From: Pedobacter glucosidilyticus DSM 23534 | GTDB taxonomy: Bacteria; Bacteroidota; Bacteroidia; Sphingobacteriales; Sphingobacteriaceae | Assembly: GCF_000425145.1 (NCBI RefSeq) | Contig: NZ_KE384313.1 | Span: 124,001 to 188,000, forward strand | Length of the DNA stretch: 64,000 bases | Direction of reading: 5' to 3' | Shown here: positions 61,391-64,000 of the stretch, in pieces | Position numbering within the stretch: the first letter of the stretch is position 1 | How the letters are laid out: every line of letters begins with the position of its first letter | Made by a program: the position numbers and the translations under genes | Notes under the pieces: generated by a model | What the model was told of the DNA's origin: nothing | Database searches by the model: none | The model's input: only the letters and a program-made list of their open reading frames with translations

Positions 61391-64000
61391 TTAATTATTT
61401 GATCCTCTCCATCTTCTCTGACCTTCTCCCATATCTTCCAGATTATTTTTTCCGGCAAACTTATTAATACGCATAGTAAATGTAAGCATGAAATACTGTG
61501 CTAAACGGTTGCTTTCTCTTTCCACTCTAATATTGGAATTAACGGTATTACTAACACCAACATTTTCATCTAATAAGTCAAATGCTGATAATCTTAACGC
61601 ACCTGTTTTACCTTTAAAGAATTGCTTTTCTAAATAAGCATTGATGATAAACGGATTTACGCTAACACTATTAAAGCCACTGTTTAGGTTTTTATCAGCT
61701 TGTGTACCAAATAAAAAAGTTTTGGTAAAATAAATCTTGCTATCAAAACTAAAACTCCAGGTGTTCACTTTTGCATTAGCTCGCTCGTTCAAAGTATTAT
61801 CGTTAACATTATAGCTAAAACTTGCTGCTGGTACAATTTCTAACCAATCCTGAGGTTGTATTTGCAATTGTAAACGCTGACTAAGCACTGTATTTCTTGC
61901 GATATTTCTTTCGCTATTGATAAATGAGACCTGATTATTATAGTTTGCAGACCCTCTAAAACCTAAAGTATATTTTTTCTCGCTAAATGCTTTGGAGAAG
62001 AAATAAAAGCCATTTACTGCATAAAAACCATTGGTATTTAAATATTGGGTTTCTTGTAGAGCCCCAATAGCAGAATTTTGTATCCTGATGGTATTGGTAA
62101 CTATCTTATCCTGAGTGAAATTATAAGATATATTAGTAAAGAATGTCCTACCAGACTCTGCATTAAAATTATTGAACCTGATATTAAAATTGTTATTAAA
62201 CTCGGCCTCCAAATTTGGATTACCCCTTACCGGAAACTGAGGATTCGAATTATCTGTTACGGGCTGCAATTGGTTATAACTAGGTTGGTTACTTCTGCCG
62301 TTATAGTTTACTGTAAGTTCTTTTGTTTTAGAAAATTTATAGTTGAATCTACCTGAAGGGAAAATATTTACAACTTTTGTTTTTGTTGTGGTACCTAAAG
62401 TTATAGCGTTACCCGTTAAAACTGATGGTTGCACCCCCATACCTACAGAGTAGTTGTATTTAGCTTCTCTTACCCGATAATTTAATCCAAACCTATTGGT
62501 AACAAACTGAAATTCGTATTCGTTACTTAAATTTTCATCAATAATAGGTGTTGTATTTTGTGTTTGGGTAGAAAATACTGTCCTATTATTTTTTATATTG
62601 TTGTAATTATATTCATAGTTGAACTCTAAACCTGCTGTTTTAGATAAAGGCTCGTTATAAGAAAAACCCAATTTTATGTTATCATTCCCATTATCATTCT
62701 CTATAAGTTGTCGCTGATATTCTAAATCATTAGGATTAGCCGCCAAAAAGTTAAAATTCTCAGTTTCTTGGTTTCTTAAGTTTGAATTGGTACTAAAATC
62801 TGCATTAAGGGCTAAATTTCTTTGCGGTTTCCTAAACTTATGATTAAACAAAATAGCAGTACTAAAATTAGGGGATCTTGAATCGCTAAAATCATTGATA
62901 CGACCGTTAGAGAAAAGATTATCATCGTTACTTATAGAAAATGTTGATATTTCTACCGCATCTCCTGTAGCATAGCTAAATCTAGGTGTAATTTTTAAAT
63001 AGTTTAAAGAGTCGATTTTGTATTCGATATTAAAATCAAACCGATGGCTGAGGTTACCATTATCGGCATTACTAAAATCAAGATTTTGCACTACTGCACT
63101 GGTATCTAATATTTGTTGGAAAGATCTGTTGAAGGTATTATTATCTCTGGAAGCAATACTATAGCTGCCATAAGCGGTTACTTTCTTACTCCATTCATCA
63201 CGATAGTTTAAGCCTAATGACCTGATATTGGTTAAACCATCGGCATTATCACCGCCAAAACCACCACGACCGCCTCTGCCGCCACCGCCACCAGTACCTT
63301 GGGTTAAGCTAAAAATATTTGCATTGGTATTATTCAAATTCGCTAGCGCTGATATTTGTCTGGCATTATTAAAATGAGCAGCAAAAACTGATGCTTGGTA
63401 ACGTTCTAGATTGCCTGCCCCAACAGTTCCTCTGGTGATATAACCTTTATTTCTATCAGGTCTTATGGTAAAATTTAAAATTCTTTCTGGTTCGCCATCT
63501 CTTACACCTGTTAGGTTGGCTCTATCGCCATAATCATCAATAATTTGTACGTTTTCTAATAAATCTACCGGGAGCTGCTGTGTTGCCGTTTTAACATCGC
63601 CACCAAAAAAATCTTTCCCGTTTACACGTACTCTGGTAATCGCTTTACCTTGTGCGGTTACATTACCCTCCCGATCAACCTCTACACCCGGTAATTTCTT
63701 TAATAAATCTTCTGCTAAAGCATTTTCTTTAAGTTTATATCTGTCTGCTTTGTATTGTAAAGTGTCTTCCTTTACCAATACATCTGGTGTGCCATCTATT
63801 ACTACTTCATTTAGTTGCCTGCTATCAGGAATAAGTATAATACTACCTACTGATAAAGGTTGCTGTCCTTTCTGACGTTCTAAACTATAACTTTTGGTTA
63901 TCGATTTAAAGCCTAAAGAAGAAATAGAGAGTGTAAAAACAGGAGATTTTATATTTTTAAAAGTAAAATTGCCATCTATATCTGAGCTAGTTAAAACCGT
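61391..64000 (-). CDS. Outer-membrane CarboxypepD_reg/TonB-dependent-receptor-like barrel protein, N-terminus outside window
   Basis: At least 869 residues; the frame stays open to position 64000, so the start lies outside. The visible N-terminus (DIDGNFTFKNIKSPVFTLSI, ending LNEVVIDG) is the end of a carboxypeptidase regulatory-like domain. A plug-like segment (LKKLPGVEVDREGNVTAQGK, VRVNGKDFFGGD) and a long outer-membrane barrel follow, of the OMP_b-brl_3 type. A glycine-rich loop (GTGGGGGRGGRGGFGG) lies early in the barrel. The C-terminus (RWRGSNN) is polar. SusC-like receptors usually pair with a SusD gene; none is adjacent here. Confidence 0.85.
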   Translation of the reverse strand, partial: TVLTSSDIDGNFTFKNIKSPVFTLSISSLGFKSITKSYSLERQKGQQPLSVGSIILIPDSRQLNEVVIDGTPDVLVKEDTLQYKADRYKLKENALAEDLLKKLPGVEVDREGNVTAQGKAITRVRVNGKDFFGGDVKTATQQLPVDLLENVQIIDDYGDRANLTGVRDGEPERILNFTIRPDRNKGYITRGTVGAGNLERYQASVFAAHFNNARQISALANLNNTNANIFSLTQGTGGGGGRGGRGGFGGDNADGLTNIRSLGLNYRDEWSKKVTAYGSYSIASRDNNTFNRSFQQILDTSAVVQNLDFSNADNGNLSHRFDFNIEYKIDSLNYLKITPRFSYATGDAVEISTFSISNDDNLFSNGRINDFSDSRSPNFSTAILFNHKFRKPQRNLALNADFSTNSNLRNQETENFNFLAANPNDLEYQRQLIENDNGNDNIKLGFSYNEPLSKTAGLEFNYEYNYNNIKNNRTVFSTQTQNTTPIIDENLSNEYEFQFVTNRFGLNYRVREAKYNYSVGMGVQPSVLTGNAITLGTTTKTKVVNIFPSGRFNYKFSKTKELTVNYNGRSNQPSYNQLQPVTDNSNPQFPVRGNPNLEAEFNNNFNIRFNNFNAESGRTFFTNISYNFTQDKIVTNTIRIQNSAIGALQETQYLNTNGFYAVNGFYFFSKAFSEKKYTLGFRGSANYNNQVSFINSERNIARNTVLSQRLQLQIQPQDWLEIVPAASFSYNVNDNTLNERANAKVNTWSFSFDSKIYFTKTFLFGTQADKNLNSGFNSVSVNPFIINAYLEKQFFKGKTGALRLSAFDLLDENVGVSNTVNSNIRVERESNRLAQYFMLTFTMRINKFAGKNNLEDMGEGQRRWRGSNN

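Overview
The window looks like a chromosomal segment of a low-GC member of the Bacteroidota, most likely of the Sphingobacteriaceae/Pedobacter type. The grounds are AT-rich DNA, promoters of the TAnnTTTG (-7) type, a gldJ-porU-porV cluster of the type IX secretion system (T9SS), secreted proteins with T9SS C-terminal sorting domains, a CarboxypepD_reg/TonB-type outer-membrane barrel protein, many small lipoproteins and a class II ribonucleotide reductase. The genus is inferred from gene content. No prophage, insertion sequence, CRISPR array, rRNA or tRNA gene was recognised.

Layout. 1-2282: minus-strand cluster rsmI, ParE/RelE-type toxin-antitoxin pair, lnt (cut by the window edge). 2471-3742: serS. 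4041-6923: minus-strand operon of a kinase-like protein of unknown role, a DUF389 and a DUF4112 membrane protein. 7061-15453: carbohydrate locus with two Tat-exported Gfo/Idh/MocA oxidoreductases and a double-DUF1080 protein on the minus strand, and, divergently, a PIG-L deacetylase fusion, a 43-residue membrane protein and a sodium:solute symporter joined by stop/start overlaps. 15491-23159: gldJ, porU, porV, ispF and a UPF0145 protein. 23160-28936: a repeat-rich gap, a FeoB-associated Cys-rich microprotein, typA, an orphan four-helix sensor-like protein, a DUF4349 lipoprotein and an M48 metalloprotease. 29012-32326: class II ribonucleotide reductase. 32606-36644: accessory block (T9SS-exported beta-helix protein, AraC regulator, lipoprotein) bracketed and interrupted by copies of the 3' end of pyk. 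36570-42107: pyk, an IPExxxVDY-family gene, then acpP, fabF, rnc, metA. 42137-45435: palindromic repeat, a frameshifted T9SS cargo gene and small lipoproteins. 45549-49801: yicC, gmk, nadD, a second toxin-antitoxin pair, miaE and an oxidoreductase. 50343-52084: an RsmI paralogue overlapping a degenerate flavoprotein-like gene. 52320-61335: DUF6600 protein, MDMPI/DinB-like protein, OmpA lipoprotein, SDR, DUF2452, RlmI-type methyltransferase, YqhD-like dehydrogenase, anmK, a beta-barrel protein and a CsbD-like protein. 61391-64000: a large outer-membrane barrel protein entering from the right edge.

How the parts relate. PorU and PorV form the T9SS attachment machinery, and two predicted cargo proteins carrying matching sorting domains lie in the same window. 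The 7-15 kb locus reads as a periplasmic oxidation and hydrolysis route for a glycoside, with a symporter for uptake. Tail-to-tail gene junctions carry either strong two-way terminator hairpins or palindromic/tandem repeats, with one 50 bp gene overlap as the exception.

Most interesting: the serial pyk 3'-end duplications around the 32.6-36.6 kb accessory block (one exact 78 bp copy, one diverged copy with its terminator), which look like a gene-end insertion hotspot. Other points are the translationally coupled 43-residue membrane protein, the kinase-like/DUF389/DUF4112 operon, the 21-bp-spaced operator repeats beside the AraC gene, and two toxin-antitoxin pairs wedged inside housekeeping operons.
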